Of a stretch of DNA of 7,911 nucleotides, positions 6,474 to 7,911 are shown in pieces. The notes under the pieces are model-generated. The model saw only the letters and a list, made by a program, of their open reading frames with translations, was not told the DNA's origin and did no database searches. The DNA lies in the NCBI GenBank assembly GCA_023416195.1, contig JAEZID010000122.1, positions 1-7,911 on the forward strand, given 5' to 3'. The position numbers were made by a program, and so were the translations under genes. The DNA is from Pseudomonadota bacterium (GTDB taxonomy: Bacteria > Pseudomonadota > Alphaproteobacteria > Azospirillales > Azospirillaceae). The number at the start of each line of letters is the position of its first letter. Position 1 is the stretch's first letter.

Positions 6474-7911
6474 GCCTGCTGCTCGTTCAGGGCGCGGGCC
6501 TGTTCGCGCAGCACGAACTTCTGGATCTTGCCAGTGGAGGTCTTCGGCAGCTGCGTGAAGACCACCGTCCTCGGGCACTTGAAGTGGGCGAGGTGCTGGC
6601 GGCAATAGGCGATCACCTCCGCCTCCGTCAGGTTGGCGCCGTCCTTCGTGGTGACGAAGGCGCAGGGCGTCTCGCCCCACTTCTCGTCCGGGCGGGCGAC
6701 CACGGCGGCCTCGAGGATCTGCGGGTGCTTGTAGAGGACGGCTTCGACCTCGATGGTGGAGATGTTCTCGCCGCCGGAGATGATGATGTCCTTGGAGCGG
6801 TCCTTCAGTTCGATGTAGCCGTCCGGGTGCCAGACGCCGAGGTCGCCGGTGTGGAACCAGCCGCCGGAGAAGGCCTCCTGCGTGGCGCGGGGGTTCTTCA
6901 GGTAGCCCTTCATGACGGTGTTGCCGCGCATGAAGATCTCGCCCATCGTCTGGCCGTCCTTGCGCACCGGCTGGAGCGTGTTGGGGTCGGCGACCATCAC
7001 GCCTTCCAGCGTGGCGTAGTTCACCCCCTGGCGGGCCTTCAGCGTCGCGCGCTCCTCCAGCGGCAGGGCGTTCCACTGCTCGTGCCAGGCGCAGATGGTG
7101 ACCGGGCCGTAGACCTCGGTCAGGCCGTAGACGTGGGCGACCTCGAAGCCGAGCCGCTCGATCTTCTCGATCACGGCGGCGGGCGGGGCGGCGCCGGCGG
7201 TCATCATGCGGACGCCGCGCGCGATGTCGCGCTTCTGGTCATCGGGCGCGTTGACGATCAGGCCCATGATGATCGGCGCGCCGCACATGTGCGTCACGCC
7301 GTGGTCGGCCAGCGCGTCGTAGATGCCCTTGGCGGTGATGGCGCGCAGGCACACGTTGGTGCCGGCCATGGCCGTGACCGTCCAGGGGAAGCACCAGCCG
7401 TTGCAGTGGAACATCGGCAGGGTCCACAGATACACGGGATGGTGCGGCATGGCCCAGGTGACCACGTTGCCCATGGCGTTCAGATAGGCGCCGCGGTGAT
7501 GGTACACCACGCCCTTCGGGTTGCCCGTGGTGCCCGAGGTGTAGTTCAGCGCGATGGCCTGCCACTCGTTGGCCGGCATCGGCCAGTCGAAGGACGGATC
7601 GCCGGTTTCCAGGAACTGTTCGTAGGTCTGCTCGCCGATCAGCTCGCCGCCCTTGGCCTGCGGGTCGTCGATGTCGATGACGATGGGCCGGCGCTCCGGC
7701 GGCAGCATGTGCACCGCCTTGGAGATGACCGGCGAGAACTCCCGGTCAGTCAGCAGGACTTTGGCCTCGCCATGCTCCAGGATGAAGGCCAGCGCCTCGG
7801 CGTCCAGGCGGATGTTCAGCGCGTTCAGCACCGCGCCGACCATCGGCACGCCGAAATGCGCCTCGAAGGCTTCCGGCGTGTTGGGGGCCATGACCGCGAC
7901 CGTGTCGCCCA
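6470..7911 (-). CDS. AMP-forming acyl-CoA synthetase, N-terminus beyond window
   Basis: The visible 479 residues carry all core motifs of the ANL adenylating superfamily, which activates a carboxylic acid with ATP to an acyl-adenylate and transfers it to CoA. In order: the phosphate-binding YTSGTTGNPKGVVYHHRG (from visible residue 123), VYGLTEVYGPV (7103-7129), WFHTGDLGVWHPDGYIELKDR, the SKDIIISGGENIS hinge region, and the C-terminal PKTSTGKIQKFVLRE with its catalytic lysine. MAPNTPEAFEAHFGVPMVGAVLNALNIRLD near the edge, and MFHCNGWCFPWT, are typical of the medium-chain/DmdB-like acyl-CoA synthetase branch that is often annotated as fatty-acid or methylmercaptopropionyl-CoA ligase. Family length of about 540 suggests some 60 residues are missing to the right; the ATG at 7891 is internal, because GDTVAV precedes it in frame. 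Substrate chain length cannot be settled. The stop overlaps the acetyltransferase start by four bases. Confidence 0.92.
   Translation of the reverse strand, partial: GDTVAVMAPNTPEAFEAHFGVPMVGAVLNALNIRLDAEALAFILEHGEAKVLLTDREFSPVISKAVHMLPPERRPIVIDIDDPQAKGGELIGEQTYEQFLETGDPSFDWPMPANEWQAIALNYTSGTTGNPKGVVYHHRGAYLNAMGNVVTWAMPHHPVYLWTLPMFHCNGWCFPWTVTAMAGTNVCLRAITAKGIYDALADHGVTHMCGAPIIMGLIVNAPDDQKRDIARGVRMMTAGAAPPAAVIEKIERLGFEVAHVYGLTEVYGPVTICAWHEQWNALPLEERATLKARQGVNYATLEGVMVADPNTLQPVRKDGQTMGEIFMRGNTVMKGYLKNPRATQEAFSGGWFHTGDLGVWHPDGYIELKDRSKDIIISGGENISTIEVEAVLYKHPQILEAAVVARPDEKWGETPCAFVTTKDGANLTEAEVIAYCRQHLAHFKCPRTVVFTQLPKTSTGKIQKFVLREQARALNEQQA

Noticed and set aside
6474..7076. Upstream extension of the acetyltransferase frame into the synthetase
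   Set aside because: It is out of frame with the clear ANL motifs and has an arginine-, histidine- and glycine-rich composition. The GTGA overlap gives a natural start.
7889..7891. ATG as the start of the acyl-CoA synthetase
   Set aside because: The frame continues upstream as GDTVAV, a normal internal segment of this family, and about 60 residues of the expected length are still missing.

Overview
The window is a GC-rich bacterial chromosome segment. Its base composition, the single-copy chemoreceptor with an alphaproteobacterial-style C-terminus, and the short GC-rich palindromic repeat pair all fit an alphaproteobacterium. An Azospirillum/Rhodospirillales-type genome is my best guess, but this is inference and there is no rRNA or other taxonomic marker here. 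All six supported genes lie on the minus strand, so transcription runs from right to left. Many long open frames on the + strand and in alternative minus frames are GC-driven shadows.

Reading in the direction of transcription, the right-hand block (7911 to 5295) holds an AMP-forming acyl-CoA synthetase whose N-terminus is cut by the window edge. It is followed, with a 4-base GTGA stop/start overlap, by an Eis-like GNAT acetyltransferase. The two are probably translationally coupled: one makes acyl-CoA and the other is an acyl-CoA-dependent transferase. A perfect 7-bp hairpin with a UUCG tetraloop lies just after the overlap.

The middle block (5294 to 2758) is a short AT-rich leader followed by one large methyl-accepting chemotaxis protein. 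It has two membrane segments and a sensory region of about 400 residues, which appears to be three tandem copies of a roughly 133-residue helical module. HAMP and a canonical signalling hairpin follow.

A 185-base intergenic region (2573 to 2757) carries two inverted copies of a ~39-nt palindromic unit, a REP/BIME-like doublet that may also act as a terminator. Left of it is a compact surface-polysaccharide cluster: an O-antigen ligase/polymerase-family membrane protein, a family 9 (heptosyltransferase-like) glycosyltransferase overlapping it by ATGA, and the 5' part of a lysylphosphatidylglycerol-synthase-type (UPF0104/COG0392) membrane protein that runs off the left edge. These three look like one operon for lipopolysaccharide or a related glycan.

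No tRNA, rRNA, CRISPR array, insertion sequence or phage gene is seen. No stretch longer than 300 bases lacks a gene. Most of the window is ordinary; the most unusual items are the triplicated chemoreceptor sensor module and the coupled acyl-CoA synthetase/Eis-like pair.
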